The translations under genes and the position numbers were made by a program. The notes under the pieces were generated by a model. The model was not told the DNA's origin, searched no databases, and saw only the letters and a list, made by a program, of their open reading frames with translations. Positions 35,400 to 43,073 of a stretch of DNA of 64,000 bases are shown here, in pieces (position 1 is the first letter of the stretch; each line of letters opens with the position of its first letter). Source of the DNA: Nonlabens sp. Hel1_33_55 (GTDB lineage: Bacteria; Bacteroidota; Bacteroidia; Flavobacteriales; Flavobacteriaceae); assembly GCF_900101765.1 (NCBI RefSeq), contig NZ_LT627735.1:744001-808000 (forward strand), written 5' to 3'.

Positions 35400-36078
35400 C
35401 TCACAGCTCAATCTAAAAGTAGTTGCCGAAGTAGCTCGTGCACTTGGCGATCTTAATAATGAAGTCGTTTATATAGGTGGTGCGGTAATCAGTATTTATG
35501 CAACTGAGCCTGGTGCAGATCTTCCAAGAATGACGGAAGATATAGATGTTTGCGTACAAGTGTCCACATTCAGCCAGATGGAAGCTTTGAGGGAACAACT
35601 CGCTACAAAACAAATCTATCCTGACCCTGAAGGGACCCACATGTATCGATACACTCACAAGGGAATTTTGATCGATTTTATTCCGTTTGAGGAGACGGCT
35701 TTTGGCCCAACAAACTCTTGGTTGAAACCAGGCTTTGACAAAGCTTATAAAACTACCATTGACGGAATTGAAATCGCCGTGTTGCCAGTTTCTATTTTTC
35801 TGGCTACCAAATGGGAGGCGTACAACAGCAGAGGTTCTGATCCCAGATATAGTCATGATTTTGAAGATATTATCTATGTGCTGGATAATAACTTGGATGT
35901 AGTGCAGAACGTAAATGAGGCGTCTGCAGCCGTGCAGAAAACCTTAAAGGAAATGAGTTCTTTTATTTTAGATCATCCAAATAGCAGTGAGATAATTGAA
36001 TGTCACATCAACCAAAGGACTGCTATGGAGCGAGGTGCTTTTATTCAAGAGAAGCTCCAGAATATTTTGATGATATAG
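35389..36078 (+). CDS. Nucleotidyltransferase toxin-like protein (AbiEii-like)
   Basis: 229 aa. VVYIGGAVISIYATEPGADLPRMTEDIDVCV contains the G-G/S and D-x-D signature of the polymerase-beta nucleotidyltransferase fold, with the Asp pair in TEDIDV; a third acidic residue is in ILIDFIP. IFLATKWEAYNSRG and SHDFEDIIYVLD are typical of AbiEii/AbiGii-like proteins. Such toxins add nucleotides to targets such as tRNA ends and can stop growth on phage infection. Start overlaps the HTH gene. Likely defence or element-stability module. Confidence 0.75.
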   Translation: MPNNSQLNLKVVAEVARALGDLNNEVVYIGGAVISIYATEPGADLPRMTEDIDVCVQVSTFSQMEALREQLATKQIYPDPEGTHMYRYTHKGILIDFIPFEETAFGPTNSWLKPGFDKAYKTTIDGIEIAVLPVSIFLATKWEAYNSRGSDPRYSHDFEDIIYVLDNNLDVVQNVNEASAAVQKTLKEMSSFILDHPNSSEIIECHINQRTAMERGAFIQEKLQNILMI

Positions 36079-36194
36079 CTACCTCTCAGGTACTGCTCTC
36101 GTCGATTGCAACCATATGAATTCATAACGTATCTTTCTTGCAAATTAGTTCTCTATCTTTTAATCCTATTTGTAAGTAATTAATAATTAATTAG

Positions 36195-36647
36195 ATGCTA
36201 ATAGTTAGCTCTTTTTATTTGCTTTTACTTCGTTTTGTTTACTTTAACAATTACCTTCATGACCCCCTAAATCATCGCATTTTCCTACAACTGGGAATCT
36301 GCATGCTTTGGGGATTTTGTTTTTTAATTTATGGTAAAAAATTATTTATGATAGCAAGAGTCAAACAATCTGGTAATTACTTAGAAACAATTGACAAAAA
36401 CGGAAAACGAATTAGTCGAATGCATTGCGATGATCAACTTTTGGGAAATTCTGATCAGATCGTGGTGATCCAGAACGGAAACTACATAGAAACCTACGAT
36501 CAGGATTTAAAAAGAATCGCTAGAATGCATAAAGATATTGACCGTTTCTTAGGAGCATCAGGCGATACCTTTTCCATTCAAAATGGCAATTATGCGGAAA
36601 CCTATGACTCTAAATGTAAACGAATAAGCAGATCTTACTCCAAATGA
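36195..36647 (+). CDS. Small membrane protein with three GNYxETYD repeats, partner of KAP NTPase
   Basis: 150 aa. Two N-terminal hydrophobic helices (about 1-20 and 35-53) are followed by a soluble tail of three imperfect repeats: SGNYLETIDKNGKRISRMH, NGNYIETYDQDLKRIARMH and NGNYAETYDSKCKRISRSY. Each looks like a beta-hairpin or short propeller blade. The stop overlaps the KAP NTPase start by 4 bases (ATGA), so the two proteins are made together. It may anchor the NTPase at the membrane. No known function. Confidence 0.65.
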   Translation: MLIVSSFYLLLLRFVYFNNYLHDPLNHRIFLQLGICMLWGFCFLIYGKKLFMIARVKQSGNYLETIDKNGKRISRMHCDDQLLGNSDQIVVIQNGNYIETYDQDLKRIARMHKDIDRFLGASGDTFSIQNGNYAETYDSKCKRISRSYSK

Positions 36648-38593
36648 TTAATATATCCAGCATAATAGACGTACCGAAAATTGCAAGCGATAAGGACCAA
36701 CTTGGAATCTTAAATTATCAAAAAGGGCTATCTAATTTTATTAAAAATGCCCAAACACCGCTAACCGTAGCCGTTCAAGGAGAATGGGGAAGTGGTAAGA
36801 CTTCGTTGATGAATTCTGTAAGACACGATTTATGCGGAGACGGTAAACCATTTTTTGATATTTGGATCAACACATGGGAATACTCCTTATTGAATGATGA
36901 GTACACCACAATGACTCAGATAATAAAAGGCATCATAGTCAATGTAGTGGAAGTTCTCGAGAAGGATAAAAATCAGAATGTAGAGAATCTTAAACGTAAG
37001 GCAGCTAGTTTCTTTGGATCTGTGGCTAAAACAGCAACTAAAGCAGCTGCAAACTATGCAACTGCTGGTATGGCTGGAGATGTCACGGATCAATTATTTG
37101 ATAAAAACGAGAATCGCTCATCCTTGCGAGAACTTCATTCAGAGCTTCAGGCACAGATTAATCAATGTGTAAATGGAGATAATAGTATTAATGGTTTTCT
37201 TTTTTTTATTGACGATCTAGACCGAATTAACCCACCAGTTGCTGTACAGATTTTAGAGTTGCTCAAAAACATTTTTGACCTTGAAAATTGTATTTTTTTA
37301 CTCGCTATTGATTATGAAGTAGTAGTAAAAGGGCTGGAGCCTAAATTTGGGAAGAAGACACAAGAGAACGAGCGCGAGTTTCGTTCTTTCTTTGAGAAGA
37401 TTATTCAATTGCCTTTTTCAATGCCTATAGGTCAATATCGAGTAAATGATTTGATTATAGACAACCTCAAAGAGCTTGCTTATTTTAAAGAAGAAGACTT
37501 TACAGAGCAAGTACAAGAAGCGGTAGTGGAGTTTAATAACTTGACGGTAGGTTCAAATCCAAGATCGATAAAACGATTGCTTAACAGCTTATCATTAGTA
37601 AAAAACATTTCACAATCTGTTGATGACAATCAAGACTCAAATGCCTTTGAGCAATTAATCAATATTGGAGTTTTTAGTATTCAAATTTCATATCCGTTAG
37701 TTTATAAAGCGCTGGAGCGGTATCCAGAATTTGATCAATGGGACGATGAACTTGCCGAGTCATTCAAATTGAAAGCCCTAGAGCCATCAGTCATTGAGCA
37801 GTTTAAAACCAATCAATATTTTGATGAACCTTGGGAGCAAATTTTATATAGAATTTGCCAGAGAGATTTATATCTCAGTAATCGTGCTATGCAGATTTCT
37901 CGACTATTAAACAAGGTTAAAGATTTGATAGAAGATAATGCAGGTAGGGAAGAGAATAAATCTCAAGACGTATCACTCAAAGATGTGATGAGTAACGCAA
38001 TACAAATTGCAGCTGTGACTAGTTATAATGATACGGTAGAAGAATCTACGCCTAATGAGATCCATAAATCCAATTTCCTCAAAAGCCTTCGCAATAAAAT
38101 TAAATCCAAGTTGATTGAAGGCGGAAAAGATAAAAATTTCGATATTCTTTATAATCAAAGCAGAGTGCAATCTAATTTGACCTTTCAGATTAAGAAAGAT
38201 CAGCACCATTATCGTCTTGATATTTCCATCCATCCCGAGGCTAAGCATTACCGTTTGAACACTCGTTACTCTTGCTGGTATTATGTTAAGAATGAAGCAG
38301 GAAGTCTTGAGAAAAATCTCGAACTGGAAACATCAAAAAGCATAAATGCCAAACAACGTTTTGAGGAAATGAAAACCAAGCTTGCGCAATTGGATCAAAA
38401 AGAGCCTGTAGAAATAAAAACGAAATACTGGGATTCAATAAACGATCATCACAGTACTATAAATATTGTTATGGATTTGTTACTGCCTAATGCTTGGGTG
38501 TATATCAATGACGATGAGAATATTGAAGAGTTTTTGAAATATTTGTTTCAATTTTTAGAAGCTACTAGAACAATCAAGATAGGTAATGACTAA
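36644..38593 (+). CDS. KAP family P-loop NTPase
   Basis: 649 aa. Walker A GEWGSGKT (46-53), Walker B FFIDDLDR (187-194) and the downstream CIFLLAIDYEVV define the KAP family. An insert at about 120-150 (SVAKTATKAAANYATAGMAGDVTDQLF) is weakly hydrophobic and may touch the membrane, as KAP inserts do. The C-terminal 250 residues have no clear family. KAP NTPases are frequent in phage-defence islands and are thought to act at the membrane. Coupled to the small membrane protein upstream. Family certain; defence role from context. Confidence 0.85.
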   Translation: MINISSIIDVPKIASDKDQLGILNYQKGLSNFIKNAQTPLTVAVQGEWGSGKTSLMNSVRHDLCGDGKPFFDIWINTWEYSLLNDEYTTMTQIIKGIIVNVVEVLEKDKNQNVENLKRKAASFFGSVAKTATKAAANYATAGMAGDVTDQLFDKNENRSSLRELHSELQAQINQCVNGDNSINGFLFFIDDLDRINPPVAVQILELLKNIFDLENCIFLLAIDYEVVVKGLEPKFGKKTQENEREFRSFFEKIIQLPFSMPIGQYRVNDLIIDNLKELAYFKEEDFTEQVQEAVVEFNNLTVGSNPRSIKRLLNSLSLVKNISQSVDDNQDSNAFEQLINIGVFSIQISYPLVYKALERYPEFDQWDDELAESFKLKALEPSVIEQFKTNQYFDEPWEQILYRICQRDLYLSNRAMQISRLLNKVKDLIEDNAGREENKSQDVSLKDVMSNAIQIAAVTSYNDTVEESTPNEIHKSNFLKSLRNKIKSKLIEGGKDKNFDILYNQSRVQSNLTFQIKKDQHHYRLDISIHPEAKHYRLNTRYSCWYYVKNEAGSLEKNLELETSKSINAKQRFEEMKTKLAQLDQKEPVEIKTKYWDSINDHHSTINIVMDLLLPNAWVYINDDENIEEFLKYLFQFLEATRTIKIGND

Positions 38594-38601
38594 TTCATTT
38601 A

Positions 38602-38617
38602 CGCTTTCGCGAAAGCG
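38602..38617. repeat. Palindrome CGCTTTCGCGAAAGCG, copy 9 (intergenic)
   Basis: Full palindrome 9 bases after the KAP NTPase stop. Confidence 0.95.
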
Positions 38618-38690
38618 AAATAGAAATAAGCCTGCTCCATTTATTCGATAAAGGAGACAGATAAACCTGCATTAAAATTTGAAAAATTAC

Positions 38691-39884
38691 ATGAGAGATT
38701 GTTTGACAATCGAGCAACTATTAGAGGAGGCTAAAAAAATCGTGAAACAACACGAGTTTGACACCAAAAAAAATGGTGAAGATTTCAATTTATTTTCCAT
38801 ATTGAGAATGGAGTATAATGAAACAAAGACTCATTCTGGAATGCTCGTCGCATTATTGGATCCTAATGGTAACCATTACCAGGAGGATCTATTTCTAAGG
38901 CTCTTTCTTGATCAAATAGGATATGATTACTCTGGTGAAAACTTAAAATCGGTAAAGGTTAAGTCGGAACATCACATTGGAAAAATTACAAAGGATTACT
39001 GGAGTGGCGGCTTTATAGATATACTTATTACATTTCCAAGTAATAAGATAATTGCAATTGAAAATAAAATCTATGCCGGTGATCAGCCTAAACAGATGTA
39101 TAGGTATAGTTTGTACAGGCCTTCGTTCTCATCTTTATATTACTTAAATCTATTCGGCGATAACCCATCGGCAGACAGCCTTCAAAACTTAAAGGAAGAG
39201 GAATATAAGATTATAACATACCGCAACCATATTTTGAATTGGCTAGAAAAGTGTATGGCTACGGTACCAGCAGGATCGATAATTGAAACCTCTTTGAAAC
39301 AATATTATATACTATTAAAACAACTAACCAACAGCATGGAAAATGTATTAGAAAACCAGCTTCAAGACGTTATATTAAAGGATTTAGAAGGAGCAAGCTA
39401 TATCCACTCACATTACCAAAAGGCCATTGAAAATATAAAGGATAAATTTAAAATTGCGGTATTTCAAACTCTTGAAGAATCATTGGTGGGAAAATTTCCA
39501 GTGCGTTTGGGTAATGACATTAGCTCAGTCCATTCACAAATATGGATTGATGGAAAATATGAAAACAGAAACATCATTTTTGGTATTGAATCCTTCTCTG
39601 GCTTAGGACATTTTCACGGGCGTTTGTTTGTGGGTGTAATAGATAAAGAAGCTAAAATTGAAATACTTGAAGAAGAAGATCAGTTTTTTAATTATGGCTG
39701 GCAGTCGATAAGAACTATCAAAACCAATGAAAGTAATCCCCTCAATCTATCCAGCCTCAAAACTTTGCAGAAATTACATAATGATAAGGCTTATTTCGAT
39801 TCTCTGGTAAAAACTACAGCTGAGCAAACTATTGCCTTTGTTGAGACCTATCAAGCTGATTTTGACAGGAAAACTAATTTATAA
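38691..39884 (+). CDS. PD-(D/E)XK nuclease family protein
   Basis: 397 aa from the ATG at 38691; a TTG 12 bases upstream is the alternative. The N-terminal 200 residues fit PD-(D/E)XK proteins found in defence loci: ETKTHSGMLVALLDPNGNH, then GGFIDILITF (Asp110) and IIAIENKIYAGDQPKQMYRY with the E-x-K pair (Glu124, Lys126). The C-terminal part (about 210-390) is unknown and may be a sensor. It is followed 14 bases later by the PLD-like gene, probably one operon. Nuclease activity is inferred from the motif. Confidence 0.75.
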   Translation: MRDCLTIEQLLEEAKKIVKQHEFDTKKNGEDFNLFSILRMEYNETKTHSGMLVALLDPNGNHYQEDLFLRLFLDQIGYDYSGENLKSVKVKSEHHIGKITKDYWSGGFIDILITFPSNKIIAIENKIYAGDQPKQMYRYSLYRPSFSSLYYLNLFGDNPSADSLQNLKEEEYKIITYRNHILNWLEKCMATVPAGSIIETSLKQYYILLKQLTNSMENVLENQLQDVILKDLEGASYIHSHYQKAIENIKDKFKIAVFQTLEESLVGKFPVRLGNDISSVHSQIWIDGKYENRNIIFGIESFSGLGHFHGRLFVGVIDKEAKIEILEEEDQFFNYGWQSIRTIKTNESNPLNLSSLKTLQKLHNDKAYFDSLVKTTAEQTIAFVETYQADFDRKTNL

Positions 39885-39898
39885 ACTTAAATTATTAC

Positions 39899-40813
39899 AT
39901 GAGTACCTTTTTAACTGGCGACGCACTTAACGATGCAATTGATAACATAATTACAGATACTAAGAAATTTCTATTTATTACCTCACCTTTTATCAAACTT
40001 GATGATCATTTCAGGGAACGATTTGATCTTATTAAAAATAATCCATCTATTTACCTCCAAATTATGTTTGGTAAAAACGAAAATGATTTTTATCGAAGCG
40101 TTAGGACTGAGGACCTAGAATATTTTAAGACATTTCCCAATGTTTCCATTATATATGAGCCTAGACTGCATGCAAAAAGTTATTCAAATGAGAACAATGG
40201 TATAGTTACCTCCATGAACCTTTATGATTATTCTGCAGAGAATAATGTTGAGTATGGTATTTGGTTCGGTCGGACCAAATTGGCTGAAAAAGTTTATGAG
40301 GTACACTTAGATAATCATTATAAAATTCTTGAAGAATCGGCACATTGTTTATTCATTAAGCGACCCGTTTTCAAAACAGCCATTTTCGGTTTGAGTAAGA
40401 ACTACACTAAATCAGAGACCTTATTAGATCTCTTTGACTCATTTGACCCCAGCGATAGTGAGTATGAAAGAATAGTTTATCAAGATATTGATGTTATCAG
40501 CCTTGATGAAAAAGACCTCGTTCCAGTACTCAAATCCCGATCAGAAAAGCGATCAGAAATGGAGCTCAAAACCCAAAAAGAGTCGAGTCAAGAAAGTCCT
40601 TCTCATGGTTACTGTATAAGGACTGGAGAACAGATTGCGTTTAATCCATCACAGCCGCTATCAAAAAATGCATACTATGAATGGCTAGAGTGGAAAAATA
40701 TGGACTATCGTGAGAATTTTTGTCATCTCACAGGCAATCGATCATACCATCGTAATTCAATGCGATTTCCTATTCTAGATAATAATTTTCAAAATGAAGA
40801 TATATGGAATTGA
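39899..40813 (+). CDS. Phospholipase D-like (HKD) nuclease domain protein
   Basis: 304 aa. FLFITSPFIKLDDHFRERF and the HKD-type block RLHAKSYSNENNGIVTSMN (His91, Lys93) match PLD-superfamily proteins, with one HKD motif, so a dimer would be needed for activity. The C-terminal 60 residues (GYCIRTGEQIAFNPSQPLS, FCHLTGN) have two Cys-x-x-TG elements that may bind a metal. PLD-like nucleases occur in several restriction and defence systems. Its partner is likely the PD-(D/E)XK gene just upstream. Confidence 0.7.
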   Translation: MSTFLTGDALNDAIDNIITDTKKFLFITSPFIKLDDHFRERFDLIKNNPSIYLQIMFGKNENDFYRSVRTEDLEYFKTFPNVSIIYEPRLHAKSYSNENNGIVTSMNLYDYSAENNVEYGIWFGRTKLAEKVYEVHLDNHYKILEESAHCLFIKRPVFKTAIFGLSKNYTKSETLLDLFDSFDPSDSEYERIVYQDIDVISLDEKDLVPVLKSRSEKRSEMELKTQKESSQESPSHGYCIRTGEQIAFNPSQPLSKNAYYEWLEWKNMDYRENFCHLTGNRSYHRNSMRFPILDNNFQNEDIWN

Positions 40814-40840
40814 ACGATGTAAATAAATTCTTTTTGAGAT

Positions 40841-41632
40841 TTACTTTTTAGTATGCCCCAATATCTCTGCTAATGCTTCTGACCATTCCATTGGTTTAGA
40901 CTGATTGTTTTTTTTGAAAATCATGGGTTTTTTAACATCCCTTGGATTATACATCCTAATTCCTTTTTCATTTAATGAGTGACAAAACATTAAAATCCCG
41001 AAAGTCCATAGTGAACTGTTTTCAAATTCTTCAAAACCTATGAGCTCTTCAATTTTACTTTTTTCATCAAGGTCAATGTGATCTATAAAGGTTTTAATTT
41101 TTTTAGGACTGATCAAATTTGATTTGTATTCATCATAGTTGAGTGCGCTTCTGAATTCTTCGGCCGTTCTTTCATAATTTTTATTATGAAGAATATTTGC
41201 AAGCTTGCGTTTTTTTGCTGCTTTAAATCTTCCCCATTTTCCTTCACCTTGCCAGAACTCCAATAGTTTATAAGCTTCTAGTAAAGTGAACCCTTTACGC
41301 TTTGATAAATTGTTCTCTTTAATGAAATCACCAAAGTACTTATTAAAGGTGGTTCTTGATTTTACACCAATGATGTCACCAATCAAAGACCGTGGGACAC
41401 GGTCTCCAAACATAGGTTCCAAGTAGGCTATGATTTCTTCATTAGTTATCTGTGCAGAAGATATCTCTCTCAAATCAATTAAAGAACCAGCATTCAACAA
41501 GTAAATTAGAAAGCGTCTGAAAGATTTGAAGTTGTAGTTTAATAGGCAGATAAGTATGAACCAAAATGGAACTCCATTTTCAAACTTTCGTTTCTTTAAA
41601 TCTTCTTCAGTCATAGATAAAGATGGTCGCAA
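40841..41632 (-). CDS. Unknown protein
   Basis: 263 aa. Not recognised. A hydrophobic stretch (FWFILICLLNYNFKSFRRFLIYLL, about 22-46) could be a membrane segment. Residues 80-120 (VPRSLIGDIIGVKSRTTFNKYFGDFI) look like a helix-turn-helix. The tail is basic. It is followed on the same strand by neither a gene nor a terminator that I can see, and upstream lies a 43-residue basic protein gene 29 bases away. Probably part of the defence cargo. Confidence 0.6.
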   Translation of the reverse strand: MRPSLSMTEEDLKKRKFENGVPFWFILICLLNYNFKSFRRFLIYLLNAGSLIDLREISSAQITNEEIIAYLEPMFGDRVPRSLIGDIIGVKSRTTFNKYFGDFIKENNLSKRKGFTLLEAYKLLEFWQGEGKWGRFKAAKKRKLANILHNKNYERTAEEFRSALNYDEYKSNLISPKKIKTFIDHIDLDEKSKIEELIGFEEFENSSLWTFGILMFCHSLNEKGIRMYNPRDVKKPMIFKKNNQSKPMEWSEALAEILGHTKK

Positions 41633-41661
41633 TTTTTCAAAATTGCGACCATTTAAAAAAT

Positions 41662-41793
41662 TTACTTCTTTCCTTTTGAACTAGAGTATCCTGTTTTACC
41701 TGAACTTGTTCTGGGTGGATTGTTTCCTCTTCCGCTTCCTGATTTGTTTCCAGTTGTACTTGGTGCATTTTTTAATCCGCTTGACTTTGCCAT
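41662..41793 (-). CDS. Small basic Gly/Ser/Lys-rich protein
   Basis: 43 aa, MAKSSGLKNAPSTTGNKSGS, then GRGNNPPRTSSGKTGYSSSK and GKK. It starts at an ATG (41793) and ends at TAA (41662-41664). The composition is that of a disordered nucleic-acid-binding peptide. The reading frame is protein-like and its start follows an A/T-rich leader as for other genes here. It lies 29 bases before the 263-aa gene. I recall similar MAKSSGLKN-type peptides only vaguely; function unknown. Confidence 0.55.
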   Translation of the reverse strand: MAKSSGLKNAPSTTGNKSGSGRGNNPPRTSSGKTGYSSSKGKK

Positions 41794-41963
41794 GATTTTA
41801 AGTTTTAAATTAATGATGGTTCAAATATATAGGCACTTTTTTAAGTGGATTGTAAACTTTGGACGTAAGTGGACATTATAGAGGGTAACTCGATGATATT
41901 CTTATATATATTCCAAAAAATCATCAGTTGACTTGAAGTTTGTTCATTAAATTTTGGTTGTTA

Positions 41964-42938
41964 TTACCCTATGCTATAATCATTAAAATTTCCCGTTAGA
42001 CCCATTTGAAAACTAGCGACATTTCTTTTATCCATTTGAAGAGTAAATGTCATATTCCATCTCTTATTTTCATTATTACTTAAGTCTATCTTTTCAACCT
42101 CGTAAGTTTTTCTAACGCCTTGTATCTCTAAGATTGGGGGCATATTGACAACAATCTTGTTCTTCGGTTTCTTAATAGGTAAAACTATTTCGAGCATAGT
42201 TTTTCCGAAATAAGCGATCAATAAATATTGTGGATGATATTTATGCTGAACTGCAAGCTGCTTCAGCTCAAAATAGGGCTCTGGAAAAATCATTTGATCA
42301 GTATAGATTTGATACATGCATGGGAATATTTGTTTGGTCACATTATCACTGAAAAGTAGATGCTTCATCCATTGTTCTTTTTTCAGTTTTTTATCTGGCA
42401 TTAGCGACAAAGCGATTTTCAAAAACACTTTATAAATGTGGAATGGATTTGCACCGCCTAATCGGAAAGTCAATTTAGCTATTTCATCATCTAGAATTTT
42501 AAAGTCCTCGGCGGTCGCCAACTTACCTTTTAAGACCCCTAATTCGTCCATGAAAATTTCCGTAGGATAATCATAATCATCTAGCCTTGATTTGAACTTA
42601 GGTATTTTACTCTTTTTGTTTTTAATTTTACTTACTATCCTGATGGGTGTTAAGAAAGTTCCTACCGAACTTTCCCATCTACCAGACATTTTATTACAGT
42701 CATCACATTCAAAATCATTTAGAGTTGCATTTTTCCCAAATAACTCAGGAATTAAGTGAGATTGAGTTTTATTATTAGCTTTTAGTTGACTTCCACAAAA
42801 AATACATTCATCTGTATTTCTCATTATTGGATCCGCGGAGCTCCCGATTGTTCTGTAATTTAATAATAGATCTAATCTGGGATATATTTTAAGACCATTA
42901 TAATCATAACCAATATATTCTTTCGGTTTTGGTGTCAT
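41964..42938 (-). CDS. HNH-like zinc-binding protein
   Basis: 324 aa. ECIFCGS (Cys45, Cys48), SHLIPELFGKNA (His61) and FECDDCNKMSGRWES (Cys78, Cys81) form a treble-clef arrangement of the HNH-5 type. In such proteins the S-H-L-I-P block holds the catalytic His; Asn82 after the second Cys pair fits too. The remaining 230 residues are unknown. The gene lies 17 bases after the end of the ncRNA region on the same strand, so it may be part of, or an effector near, the reverse transcriptase system. Nuclease activity is inferred. Confidence 0.65.
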   Translation of the reverse strand: MTPKPKEYIGYDYNGLKIYPRLDLLLNYRTIGSSADPIMRNTDECIFCGSQLKANNKTQSHLIPELFGKNATLNDFECDDCNKMSGRWESSVGTFLTPIRIVSKIKNKKSKIPKFKSRLDDYDYPTEIFMDELGVLKGKLATAEDFKILDDEIAKLTFRLGGANPFHIYKVFLKIALSLMPDKKLKKEQWMKHLLFSDNVTKQIFPCMYQIYTDQMIFPEPYFELKQLAVQHKYHPQYLLIAYFGKTMLEIVLPIKKPKNKIVVNMPPILEIQGVRKTYEVEKIDLSNNENKRWNMTFTLQMDKRNVASFQMGLTGNFNDYSIG

Positions 42939-42954
42939 ATAAACTTCAATCAGT

Positions 42955-43073
42955 GAATAAAGAAAGCAGCCCGCTCAGGCTGCTTCTTTATATTTACTCT
43001 CTTTTTATCAAAGAGTAAATAGAACGCTTGTGTGTGAACTCCCGAGGAAGTCGTTATTTGAGCGGAGCGTATT
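42955..43073 (-). ncRNA. Putative template ncRNA of the two-RT (DRT3-like) system
   Basis: Read on the minus strand from the stop of the second RT gene. ACGCT (43070-43066) pairs with AGCGT (43028-43024) to close a domain; inside it a small hairpin ACTTC-CTCG-GGAGT is followed by CACACACA (43036-43029), which ends exactly at the 3' arm of the stem. Next is a 9-bp hairpin ATTTACTCT/AGAGTAAAT (43020-43012 / 43000-42992), then GCAGCC-TGAGCG-GGCTGC (42983-42966) with a T-rich tail, which is also the terminator. The hexaloop TGAGCG (42977-42972) is the exact complement of CGCTCA (43064-43059), predicting a pseudoknot. As I recall, DRT3 ncRNAs carry an ACACAC template for poly(GT) synthesis. Ends are approximate. 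Confidence 0.65.

Noticed and set aside
42960..42990. Simple bidirectional terminator as the whole explanation of the gap after the second RT gene
   Set aside because: It has terminator shape, but the loop complementarity, the closing stem and the (AC)4 tract upstream are better explained by one structured RNA that ends at this hairpin.
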